A stretch of 64,000 nucleotides of DNA from positions 1-64,000 of the forward strand of contig JAAZZQ010000017.1 in assembly GCA_014239155.1 (NCBI GenBank). Direction: 5' to 3'. The DNA comes from Lachnospiraceae bacterium. GTDB taxonomy: Bacteria; Bacillota; Clostridia; Lachnospirales; Lachnospiraceae. Made by a program: the position numbers and the translations under genes. Positions within the stretch are counted from its first letter, which is position 1. Every line of letters starts with the position of its first letter. Under the pieces are notes generated by a model, which was not told where the DNA came from, did not search any database, and saw only the letters and a program-made list of their open reading frames with translations. Below, piece after piece: positions 17,538 through 25,013 of the stretch.

Positions 17538-17837
17538 ATGGACACAAAAGTCACAACAGAGACAATGGAGGATTTGGCAGCAGTGTTCAAGATATTTGGA
17601 GACTACACGCGGCTTACAATTCTCTCGTTACTGATGGATTATGAGGAGTTGTGTGTGGGGGACATTGCAGAGCGGCTAAATATGACACAATCAGGAGTGA
17701 GTCACCAACTAGCCCTTCTAAAACAAAGTAAGCTTGTAAAGACAAAGCGCGAGGGAAAGAGTATCTTTTACTCTATTGCCGACGAACATGTTTCCGCCAT
17801 TATCCGTATTGGAATGGAGCATGTGCTGGAAGATTAG
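17538..17837 (+). CDS. ArsR/SmtB-family zinc-type metalloregulator
   Basis: A 99-residue winged-helix repressor. The DNA-recognition helix reads TQSGVSHQLALLKQ. The C-terminal helix carries D82-x-H84, ten residues, then H95-x-x-E98, exactly the alpha-5 site of zinc sensors such as SmtB and CzrA; the alpha-3 position reads ELCVGD, lacking the second Cys of arsenic/cadmium sensors. So zinc (perhaps cobalt) is the likely inducer. I chose the ATG at 17538, which follows AAGGAAGG; an upstream extension would cross the operator. It is the first gene of the HMA/ATPase module and is predicted to repress it from the promoter at 17420. Confidence 0.9.
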   Translation: MDTKVTTETMEDLAAVFKIFGDYTRLTILSLLMDYEELCVGDIAERLNMTQSGVSHQLALLKQSKLVKTKREGKSIFYSIADEHVSAIIRIGMEHVLED

Positions 17838-17872
17838 GAAAAGTGAAAAATTGATTAAGGAGGAAAATGAGC

Positions 17873-18091
17873 ATGAAAAAAACGTACAAAATTGAGGTGG
17901 ATTGTGCAGCGTGCGCAGCAAAGATGGAGGAGGCAGCAAAGAAGACTACAGGTGTCAAGGATGCGACAGTTGCCTTTATGCCACAGAAGATGAAAGTTGA
18001 GTTTGAGGATGACGCAGATATAACAGCAGTTATGGCAGAAGTGTTAAAGAACTGCAAAAAAGTGGAGTCTGATTGTGAGATATTCCTGTAA
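17873..18091 (+). CDS. Stand-alone heavy-metal-associated (HMA) domain protein
   Basis: A 72-residue ferredoxin-like HMA domain with metal ligands C11 and C14 in VDCAACAAKM. The D-C-x-x-C form is that of Zn/Cd/Pb ATPase N-terminal domains rather than copper chaperones, which usually read MxCxxC. The ATG at 17873 is nine bases after AGGAGG; an ATG at 17867 is too close. The ATPase downstream lacks an N-terminal HMA domain, so this protein probably delivers zinc or cadmium to it as a detached domain. A terminator-like hairpin and two structured repeats separate it from the ATPase. Confidence 0.85.
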   Translation: MKKTYKIEVDCAACAAKMEEAAKKTTGVKDATVAFMPQKMKVEFEDDADITAVMAEVLKNCKKVESDCEIFL

Positions 18092-18098
18092 AAACGCC

Positions 18099-18128
18099 AA
18101 TGGCTCTGCAGTTAATGCACGAGCCATT
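18099..18128 (+). terminator. Hairpin after the HMA gene
   Basis: An eight-base stem AATGGCTC / GAGCCATT with a 14-base loop is followed by TCTTTT. It may attenuate read-through into the ATPase gene. Confidence 0.6.
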
Positions 18129-18142
18129 TCTTTTATGCGCAT

Positions 18143-18219
18143 GGGCACCCAAAGGAATATTGTCAGCGAGGCTGACGGGTGCCCAGCGCGGCGAGTAGGG
18201 AAGGCTACTTCCCTACTCG
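18143..18219 (+). repeat. Family-1 structured element, copy B
   Basis: Outer stem GGGCACCC (18143-18150) with GGGTGCCC (18177-18184), internal box AAAGGAATA, inner hairpin GTCAGC-GAG-GCTGAC (18162-18176), linker AGCGCGG, then the 12-base hairpin CGAGTAGGGAAG / CTTCCCTACTCG (18192-18219). Outer and inner stems differ completely in sequence from copy C but remain perfectly paired. Confidence 0.85.
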
Positions 18220-18232
18220 ATACTTATACCAG

Positions 18233-18310
18233 ACCTGCGCAGAGGAAATATGCCACTAACGTGGCGCGCAGGTTGCGCGGCGAGTAGGGAAGCTGAGCCT
18301 TCTCTACTCG
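18233..18310 (+). repeat. Family-1 structured element, copy C
   Basis: Outer stem ACCTGCGC (18233-18240) with GCGCAGGT (18266-18273), box AGAGGAAATA (18241-18250), inner hairpin GCCAC-TAAC-GTGGC (18252-18265), linker TGCGCGG, then the CGAGTAGGGAAG hairpin with one G-T pair (18281-18310). It is in tandem with copy B, 13 bases apart. Confidence 0.85.
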
Positions 18311-18345
18311 ATTACGCATGAGAACAAAAAATATTAAAAAGAAAG

Positions 18346-18382
18346 GTTATTGTTCAGACAGGAATTAGCAGTGAACAGTAAC
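18346..18382. promoter_or_regulatory. Inverted repeat just upstream of the ATPase gene
   Basis: GTTATTGTTCA (18346-18356) pairs with TGAACAGTAAC (18372-18382) with one G-T pair, ending next to the ATPase ribosome site. It could be an operator or a hairpin affecting translation. Confidence 0.35.
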
Positions 18383-18398
18383 AAAGGAAGTGGTGGAA

Positions 18399-20273
18399 AT
18401 GACAAAAAAACAAAAAAAGGTATTGATTCGTATTATTGTCTCTGCAATACTTGTGGTGGCATTCAGTTTGATACCAGTTGAAAATTCGTATCTGCGATTG
18501 GTATTGTTTTTAATTCCATATATTATTATTGGATATGATATTCTTCGAAAAGCAGTGCTTGGCATTATAAATGGTCAGGTGTTTGATGAAAATTTCCTGA
18601 TGGCGATTGCCACGGTTGGCGCCATTTTTTTAGGGGAATATCTTGAGGGGACTGCTGTAATGCTTTTTTACCAAATTGGTGAGCTGTTTCAGAGTTACGC
18701 AGTGGGAAAAAGTCGCGGGAATATTGCAGCGCTTATGGATATTAGACCGGACTATGCAAATATTGAGCAAGATGGACAGCTCGAACAAGTTGATCCAGAT
18801 GATGTGGAGATTGGAACTGTAATTGTCGTACAGCCAGGAGAAAAAGTTCCAATTGATGGCGTGGTTGTAAGTGGAAATTCAACACTCAACACAAGTGCAT
18901 TGACCGGCGAAAGTCTTCCTAGAGAGGTACAGGAAGGAGATGCTGTTATCAGTGGCTGTGTAAATTTATCTGGGTTACTTCGCATAGAGACAACCCGAGA
19001 GTTTGGAGAATCCACAGTCTCAAAGATACTGGATTTGGTTGAAAATTCCAGTATGAAAAAGTCAAAGTCAGAGAATTTTATTACGCGGTTTGCAAAGTAT
19101 TATACACCGATAGTCTGCATTGGTGCACTTGCACTTGCAATTTTGCCACCTTTGGTAAATCTTTTGATGGGAAATCCGGCGGGTTGGTCGCAGTGGATTA
19201 TTCGAGCACTTACAACGCTGGTTATTAGCTGCCCCTGTGCGCTGGTTATTTCAATACCACTTAGTTTCTTTGGTGGTATTGGTGGGGCATCTGCAAGAGG
19301 CGTGCTGGTAAAAGGGTCTAATTATTTGGAGGCGCTTTCTGAGACGAAATATGTAGTGTGCGACAAAACTGGTACACTGACAAAAGGGGTCTTTGAGGTA
19401 ACACGGATTGCGCCAGTGGATAAAATAACAGAAGAGATGCTTTTGGAGTTGGCGGCATATGCAGAGAGCTATTCCAATCACCCAATTAGCAGAAGTTTGA
19501 AAGAAGCATATGAAAAAAGAACAGGAAAACAGATAGATGCCGCAAGTGTTTCTGATGTGGAAGAGATTAGCGGACATGGTGTTTCAGCAGTGATTGACGG
19601 CAGAAAAGTTTCCGTGGGAAATGTAAAGTATATGAGATTACTTAATATTTCTTATATAGAACCAAAAAACATTGGAACAGAGGTTCATGTTGCAGTTGAC
19701 GGAAGCTATGCGGGGTATCTATTGATTTCAGATATTATTAAACCAAGTGCAAAGGCTGCAATTGCAGGACTGAAGGCGGCTGGAGTAAAGCAAGTGATTA
19801 TGCTGACAGGAGATGCCAGAACTGTTGCGGAGGCAGTCGCACAGGAGCTTGGTGTGGATGTGGTAAAAAGTGAGCTGTTACCAGCAGACAAGGTTGCGGA
19901 GGTGGAGCGGCTTTTGGCACAAAAGGGAGAGAAAGAACGACTTGCATTTGTCGGTGATGGTATTAATGATGCGCCGGTACTTTCCAGAGCAGATATTGGA
20001 ATTGCGATGGGAGCATTGGGCTCTGACGCGGCGATTGAAGCTGCGGATATTGTACTGATGGATGACGACCCAATTAAAATTGCAACAGCCATGAATATTT
20101 CCAGAAAAACGTTGCGCATTGTACATCAAAATATTGTATTTGCGTTGGCTGTCAAGTTTGCATGTCTTGGTTTGGGTGCAATTGGTTTTGTCAATATGTG
20201 GTGGGCAATTTTTGCGGATGTTGGCGTGATGATTCTTGCAGTATTAAATGCTACCAGAACATTAAAAAAGTAG
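18399..20273 (+). CDS. Zn2+/Cd2+/Pb2+-exporting P1B-type ATPase
   Basis: A 624-residue heavy-metal efflux pump. It has the TGES actuator motif, the membrane metal site C278-P-C280, phosphorylated D322 in DKTGTLTKG, an HP motif (NHPISR), and GDGINDAPVLSRADIGIAMG. The last helices contain AVKFACLGL and ADVGVMILAVLNATR, the Lys and Asp signature of the Zn/Cd/Pb subgroup (ZntA/CadA) rather than copper pumps. The N terminus starts directly with membrane helices, without an HMA domain, which is encoded separately at 17873. GGAAG precedes the ATG at 18399; two GTG codons just upstream are alternatives. Zinc-responsive control by the adjacent ArsR protein is expected. Confidence 0.93.
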   Translation: MTKKQKKVLIRIIVSAILVVAFSLIPVENSYLRLVLFLIPYIIIGYDILRKAVLGIINGQVFDENFLMAIATVGAIFLGEYLEGTAVMLFYQIGELFQSYAVGKSRGNIAALMDIRPDYANIEQDGQLEQVDPDDVEIGTVIVVQPGEKVPIDGVVVSGNSTLNTSALTGESLPREVQEGDAVISGCVNLSGLLRIETTREFGESTVSKILDLVENSSMKKSKSENFITRFAKYYTPIVCIGALALAILPPLVNLLMGNPAGWSQWIIRALTTLVISCPCALVISIPLSFFGGIGGASARGVLVKGSNYLEALSETKYVVCDKTGTLTKGVFEVTRIAPVDKITEEMLLELAAYAESYSNHPISRSLKEAYEKRTGKQIDAASVSDVEEISGHGVSAVIDGRKVSVGNVKYMRLLNISYIEPKNIGTEVHVAVDGSYAGYLLISDIIKPSAKAAIAGLKAAGVKQVIMLTGDARTVAEAVAQELGVDVVKSELLPADKVAEVERLLAQKGEKERLAFVGDGINDAPVLSRADIGIAMGALGSDAAIEAADIVLMDDDPIKIATAMNISRKTLRIVHQNIVFALAVKFACLGLGAIGFVNMWWAIFADVGVMILAVLNATRTLKK

Positions 20274-20294
20274 GGAAAAAATTCCCTACTTTTT
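20265..20294. terminator. Terminator after the metal ATPase
   Basis: A 13-base stem AAAAAGTAGGGAA / TTCCCTACTTTTT with a four-base loop includes the ATPase stop codon. It is A-rich on one side and T-rich on the other, so it can work in both directions. Confidence 0.85.
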
Positions 20295-20343
20295 AAAATC
20301 CTAAAAGATATTATTGACATCAGTCTAGGATTTTGGCTTAATA
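20295..20343 (+). promoter_or_regulatory. Promoter region with a nine-base inverted repeat upstream of the PurF-like gene
   Basis: TTGACA lies at 20314-20319 and TTAATA at 20338-20343 (18-base spacer). AAAATCCTA (20295-20303) and its exact reverse complement TAGGATTTT (20326-20334) flank the -35 box. A repressor operator is plausible; the sequence does not match the known PurR box, so the regulator is unknown. Confidence 0.45.
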
Positions 20344-20395
20344 TAGATATAGGAATATTAAATTTTTATAATATTTGTAAAGAGAGGGAACAAAA

Positions 20396-21802
20396 ATGGG
20401 CGGCTTTTTTGGAGTAACATCACAGCAGGATTGTGTCTTTGATCTTTTTTTTGGAATTGATTATCACTCGCATCTGGGAACAAGACGGGGTGGTATGGCA
20501 GTTTATGGAAAAGACGGGTTTAATCGGGCGATTCATAATATTGAAAATGCGCCGTTTCGCACCAAGTTTGACAAAGATGTGAATGAAATGCATGGAAATT
20601 ATGGGATTGGTTGTATCTCAGACTATGAACCGCAACCATTGATTATTCGCTCGCATCATGGAACTTATGCGCTGACAACTGTTGGAAAAATCAATAATAC
20701 GGATGAGTTGATGCAAGGTCTATTTGATGTGGGACATGCACATTTTCAGGAGATGAGTGGCGGTGAAGTTAATGCTACAGAACTTGTTGCAGCGCTGATT
20801 AACCGCAGAGAAAATATGATTGAGGGCATTAACTACGCATTGGAGTCTATTGATGGTTCCCTGTCAATTCTTCTAATGAATAAGGCAGGAATTTATGCAG
20901 CTAGGGACAAATATGGAAGAACGCCTGTTGTGATTGGCAAAAAAGAAGATGGTTTCTGTGCATCTTTTGAAAATTTTGCATACAAGAATCTTGGATATGT
21001 GGATTATAAGGAATTAGGACCAGGGGAAGTGGTTGTGATGACAGAGAAGAACTGTGTCACGCTGGTAAATCCGCAGGAAGATATGAAGATTTGCACATTT
21101 TTATGGGTATATTATGGTTATCCTGCAAGTTCTTATGAGGGAGTGAATGTGGAGCAGATGCGCTATCGTTGTGGGGAGAAGATGGCGCAACGGGATAATG
21201 TAACGCCAGATATTGTGGCTGGTGTACCAGATTCTGGCATTGCACATGCAGTGGGATATGCGAATGAGTCAGGGCTTCCGTTTTCCAGACCATTTATCAA
21301 ATACACACCAACATGGCCGCGATCTTTTATGCCAACCATACAAAGTAAGAGAAACCTGATTGCAAAGATGAAGCTTTTGGCAGTTGATGACCTGATTAAA
21401 GATAAAAGTTTGCTTTTAATTGACGATTCCATTGTTCGAGGAACCCAGTTGCGAGAGACAACAGAATTTTTATATCAAAGTGGCGCAAGAGAAGTGCATA
21501 TTAGGCCAGCTTGCCCGCCACTGTTGTATGGCTGCAAGTATTTGAATTTTTCGCGTTCGTCCTCAGAGTTAGATTTGATTACCAGACGTGTGATTGAGCG
21601 GTTAGAAAATGGCAATATCACAGATGAAATCTTGCAGGAATACGCAGATCCAGAATCAGAAAAGTATGAACAGATGGTTGAGGAAATTCGGAAAGAGCTA
21701 AATTTTACTTCGCTGCGCTTTAACCGTTTGGATGATATGTTGGATGCAACAGGAATTGAACATTGTAAACTCTGCACATATTGCTGGAATGGAAAAGAGT
21801 AG
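20396..21802 (+). CDS. Amidophosphoribosyltransferase (PurF) paralogue lacking the glutaminase cysteine
   Basis: A 468-residue protein with full PurF architecture: an N-terminal Ntn-type glutaminase-like domain and a C-terminal phosphoribosyltransferase with PRPP motif LLIDDSIVRGT near residue 340. The four cysteines of the Bacillus-type [4Fe-4S] site are kept (C233, C373, C457, C460). But the protein starts M-G-G-F-F-G, so the cysteine nucleophile that must be residue 2 (or exposed by cleavage) is glycine, and the glutamine-binding segments are also altered (TRRGGM, VGKINN). It may use free ammonia, or have another role. GAGGGA precedes the ATG. A canonical purF is expected elsewhere. PurL lies 3 kb downstream, beyond a chemoreceptor. 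Confidence 0.85.
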   Translation: MGGFFGVTSQQDCVFDLFFGIDYHSHLGTRRGGMAVYGKDGFNRAIHNIENAPFRTKFDKDVNEMHGNYGIGCISDYEPQPLIIRSHHGTYALTTVGKINNTDELMQGLFDVGHAHFQEMSGGEVNATELVAALINRRENMIEGINYALESIDGSLSILLMNKAGIYAARDKYGRTPVVIGKKEDGFCASFENFAYKNLGYVDYKELGPGEVVVMTEKNCVTLVNPQEDMKICTFLWVYYGYPASSYEGVNVEQMRYRCGEKMAQRDNVTPDIVAGVPDSGIAHAVGYANESGLPFSRPFIKYTPTWPRSFMPTIQSKRNLIAKMKLLAVDDLIKDKSLLLIDDSIVRGTQLRETTEFLYQSGAREVHIRPACPPLLYGCKYLNFSRSSSELDLITRRVIERLENGNITDEILQEYADPESEKYEQMVEEIRKELNFTSLRFNRLDDMLDATGIEHCKLCTYCWNGKE

Positions 21803-21803
21803 T

Positions 21804-21854
21804 GTGAAATCAAAGATTTCACCATCTTGATTTGAGTGCCCGCCCAAGCGGGCA
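21804..21854 (+). terminator. Two short hairpins after the PurF-like gene
   Basis: GTGAAATC-AAA-GATTTCAC (21804-21822) and TGCCCGC-CCAA-GCGGGCA (21837-21854) lie in the 84-base gap before the next gene. Neither has a T-run, so termination may be partial. Confidence 0.4.
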
Positions 21855-21886
21855 AATGGGAGTTAGAGTGAGAAAGGCGGCGGAGA

Positions 21887-23887
21887 ATGAAAGAGAAAAG
21901 ACAAAAGAAAATGGTTTCTATTAAGGTAAAATTGCTGGGAATCATTTTGCCAGTGGTGATTGTCATTATGGTATTGCTGGTCGGATTATTATATTTTATT
22001 TCAAAAAATATTATTAAAGAGTACTCTGAGAATTTGCTTGGCTCTTCTATTGACAACCAGACAAATCAGATTGAGGCGTGGCTGAATGAAAACCTGTCTG
22101 CGTTTAGCGCAATAAAACAGGCAATTGAGCAGACAAAACCCAGCACGTCTAATTTACAGGCAATATTAGATAGTTATTATGGTTTTCGTGATAATTACCC
22201 AGAGGGATTTTATATTGCGGATGCAAATGGAAAATTAATGACTGCCTCTGCGTCCGAAAAAAAAGAGACTGATCCAACGCAGTCTGTATGGTATCAGGAG
22301 GGATTAACCCGCTGGAATATGGGACTGACAAACGCATATACCAACGCGGAGGGTAGAAAGGTAATTAGTGCATCTGGAATCTTAAAGGATGGGTCTGACA
22401 TTGTCAAAGTAATCTCGGCAGATCTTACGCTGGAACGTATTAGTATTATTGTAAATAGTTATATTGAGATGGAACAGGCGCAAGCTTTTTTGGTAAGCAG
22501 CACAGATGGGACAATTCTGGCGCATCATGAAAATGATTTGATTTCAACAAAGCTGAAAGATTCCAAGGATGCATTTATGCAAGATGTCTGGCAAAAAGTG
22601 GAACAGTGGGATTTTGATATGGCAGAGATTGATCACAATATGACTGCATTTTCACAGATACAGGGAACCGATTGGGTGCTAGTATCTTATATTCCAACAA
22701 AAGTAATCTATGCGGATATTAATAATGTACGCAATATGACCCTTGTGTTTGGGCTGTTGTCTATTCTTTTGTTAGCAGGGTTGGTAGAGCGTGTTGTTCA
22801 TATGGTGATTCGGCCTGTCAAAGAGTTAATCAAGGTGATTACAGCGATGACCAATGGAGATTTTACTGTGCAGGTCAAGGCTGGCAGCAATGATGAAATT
22901 GGTGCGATGAGCGGTTATGTGGAGCAGTTTATTCAAACAATGCGGCAGATGATTGCCTCGATTCATACAATGTCAGACAAGCTCAATACACAGGCAGGAA
23001 ACAGTGATACAATTTCGCATGAAATGTATGATGCTTCTAAGAGACAAGGTCAGTCTATGAGAGAGCTTAATTCTACCGTAGAACAATTGTCCCTTTCTGT
23101 CGGTGAGATTGCGGAACATGCAACAACACTCGCTATGGTTGTCACAGATACAAAAGAAGACGGTGAACAGGTAGATAAACAGATGCAGGAGGCTGTAGTA
23201 GTCTCTCAAAGTGGACAGTCTGATTTACAGCGCGTCAGCAGTGCAATGGATACAATTAATGTATCCGTACAGAAGCTACAACAATCAATTGATGAAGTTG
23301 GAAAAGCTTCCTTGGAAATTACAAACATTACAGAAATTATTGGAAATATTGCGGACCAGACAGCGCTACTCTCCCTCAATGCATCAATTGAGGCGGCGCG
23401 GGCAGGAGAGGCAGGCAGAGGGTTTTCTGTGGTGGCAACAGAAATCGGCCAACTTGCCAATACCAGTGCCGACGCTGTACATAATATTGAGGGGTTCATT
23501 GGACAAATTAACAGTCTGGTAGGAGATACTGTGAAACAGACAAAGGAGAGCGTGGAAAATATTAATCACAGCAGCGGTCTCGTGGAAGATACACTTCATA
23601 CATTTGACGCGATATTTGGCAATATTGAACAGGTTAGTACATTAGTTCGTGAGATGATAAAAAAGGTGGAAAAAGTGGATGATGTGGCGACAAATGTTGC
23701 TGCAATCACACAGGAACAAGCGGCAAGTTCCGAGGAGATTTTGGCGACCTGTGAGTCAATGGTACGCCAAGTAGACAATATAACTGGAAATAGTGAACGT
23801 GTTTCAGAAGGTGCAAAAGAGCTAACAGCGTCGGCAGAAGAACTATATGAACAGGTTGCCAGATTTAAGGTTCGAGAGGGGGCATAA
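21887..23887 (+). CDS. Methyl-accepting chemotaxis protein with dCache sensor
   Basis: A 666-residue chemoreceptor. Helix 1 (about residues 12-37) and helix 2 (about 283-306) enclose a 245-residue extracellular double-Cache domain; the stretch with DNYPEGFYIADANG and the later YIEMEQAQAFLVS are typical Cache strands. HAMP (about 307-360) and the signalling coiled coil follow, with the CheA/CheW tip near residue 495 ([20 protein letters not shown]). Two bases after its stop begins a sugar-binding lipoprotein, so the two are translationally coupled. This suggests the receptor reads a binding protein, a direct Cache ligand, or both. Confidence 0.92.
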   Translation: MKEKRQKKMVSIKVKLLGIILPVVIVIMVLLVGLLYFISKNIIKEYSENLLGSSIDNQTNQIEAWLNENLSAFSAIKQAIEQTKPSTSNLQAILDSYYGFRDNYPEGFYIADANGKLMTASASEKKETDPTQSVWYQEGLTRWNMGLTNAYTNAEGRKVISASGILKDGSDIVKVISADLTLERISIIVNSYIEMEQAQAFLVSSTDGTILAHHENDLISTKLKDSKDAFMQDVWQKVEQWDFDMAEIDHNMTAFSQIQGTDWVLVSYIPTKVIYADINNVRNMTLVFGLLSILLLAGLVERVVHMVIRPVKELIKVITAMTNGDFTVQVKAGSNDEIGAMSGYVEQFIQTMRQMIASIHTMSDKLNTQAGNSDTISHEMYDASKRQGQSMRELNSTVEQLSLSVGEIAEHATTLAMVVTDTKEDGEQVDKQMQEAVVVSQSGQSDLQRVSSAMDTINVSVQKLQQSIDEVGKASLEITNITEIIGNIADQTALLSLNASIEAARAGEAGRGFSVVATEIGQLANTSADAVHNIEGFIGQINSLVGDTVKQTKESVENINHSSGLVEDTLHTFDAIFGNIEQVSTLVREMIKKVEKVDDVATNVAAITQEQAASSEEILATCESMVRQVDNITGNSERVSEGAKELTASAEELYEQVARFKVREGA

Positions 23888-23889
23888 CG

Positions 23890-24885
23890 ATGAGAAAAAG
23901 TAGAAACTGTTTGAGAAGATATGTTTCCCTGTGTGTTCTCTCTATAATCCTAATTGTTGCTGTGTCGGGTTGCGGGCAGGCAGCAGGCGGGAAAAAAGGA
24001 GAGATACGAATCTTTTTTGCCCTAAATAAGATGGATACCTTTCGGGAGACGCTTGTAGGAGGCGCCACAGAGCGCGCTGAACAGAAAGGCGTACAGATGG
24101 ATGTAGGAGATGCACAAGGCTCGATAGAGAAGCAGGTAGAACAGCTAAAGCAAGCGGCAGCAGATCAGTATGATGTAATTATATGTAGCCCTGTTTCTGT
24201 AGATACTGTGGTACAATTAAAGATGAGTGCTGGGGAGATACCAATTGTATTTGTCAATAGCTGCCCTGATGAAAAGTATTTACAGCCCGGAAAATATGTT
24301 CATGTTGGTTCTAGTGAACAGGTTGCAGGAGAATTTCAGGCGGAGTATATCTTGCAGAAACTTGCTGGAAATCAACAGATTAATGTAGTGTTAATCAAAG
24401 GACCAACAGATCACTCTGCAACAGAAGGGCGCACAAATGGAGTGAAAAGAACGTTTGAAAAAAGTGGAAAACAGATTCGCTATGTGTTTGAAGACAATGC
24501 CAACTGGGATGCACAGCAGGCAAAGGAGTTGTTTGAGCTGTTTTTAAGCACAGGAGTTTCAGCGGATTGTGTGATCTGCAATAATGACGAGATGGCACTG
24601 GGCGTTGTGGAGGCTTGCAAAGAAAATGGGATTGACAGCAGCACACTTCCGATTTTGGGTGTGGATGCGACAGCGGCTGGATGCGAGGCAATTCGCAGCG
24701 GTGAGATGGCATTTACAGTATATCAATCTGGAAGTGGACAGGGATATGCGGCAGTAGATACAGCAATTGAGCTTGCCGGAAAAGGAAATATGAAAGAGAT
24801 TGCGGGGAGCACAGAAGATGGAAAGTTTGTGCGTGTAGATTTTGAGCGCGTGGACAGTAGCAATGTCTCTCAGTATGCAAAATAA
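23890..24885 (+). CDS. Sugar-binding lipoprotein (type 1 periplasmic-binding fold) coupled to the chemoreceptor
   Basis: A 331-residue lipoprotein. The signal peptide ends in VAVSGC with lipidated C28. The mature part has the ribose/galactose-binding fold (Peripla_BP_4): repeated IICSPVSVDTVVQL, GSSEQVAGEFQAEYI, VIKGPTDHSATEGRTNG, and a late CNNDEMALGVVEA and GVDATAAG. Such proteins normally deliver sugars to an ABC transporter, but no permease or ATPase gene is nearby. Its tight coupling to the upstream chemoreceptor suggests a chemosensory role, as with RbsB-Trg or MglB-Trg in enterics. Ligand probably a monosaccharide or autoinducer-like sugar; not resolvable here. Confidence 0.87.
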   Translation: MRKSRNCLRRYVSLCVLSIILIVAVSGCGQAAGGKKGEIRIFFALNKMDTFRETLVGGATERAEQKGVQMDVGDAQGSIEKQVEQLKQAAADQYDVIICSPVSVDTVVQLKMSAGEIPIVFVNSCPDEKYLQPGKYVHVGSSEQVAGEFQAEYILQKLAGNQQINVVLIKGPTDHSATEGRTNGVKRTFEKSGKQIRYVFEDNANWDAQQAKELFELFLSTGVSADCVICNNDEMALGVVEACKENGIDSSTLPILGVDATAAGCEAIRSGEMAFTVYQSGSGQGYAAVDTAIELAGKGNMKEIAGSTEDGKFVRVDFERVDSSNVSQYAK

Positions 24886-24940
24886 TTGTTTATAGCACAG
24901 AATAGTTGTTATAAGTTAGGAAGCGGGAAATAAAAATGTG

Positions 24941-24968
24941 TTGAAAAATCAATTTAAACGATTATAAT
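24941..24968 (+). promoter_or_regulatory. Sigma-A promoter of purL
   Basis: TTGAAA (24941-24946), a 16-base spacer and TATAAT (24963-24968) lie 45 bases before the purL start codon. Confidence 0.75.
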
Positions 24969-25013
24969 GAAAGAGGATTACGATAACTTGAAGACAAACG
25001 GAGGACTCAGAAA

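Noticed and set aside
18075-18287. 70-residue frame across the family-1 repeats
   Set aside because: It simply translates the terminator and the two structured repeats; a chance open frame.
21475-22056. 193-residue minus-strand frame spanning the PurF-like and chemoreceptor genes
   Set aside because: Overlaps conserved coding sequence of both genes on the other strand; no family resemblance.
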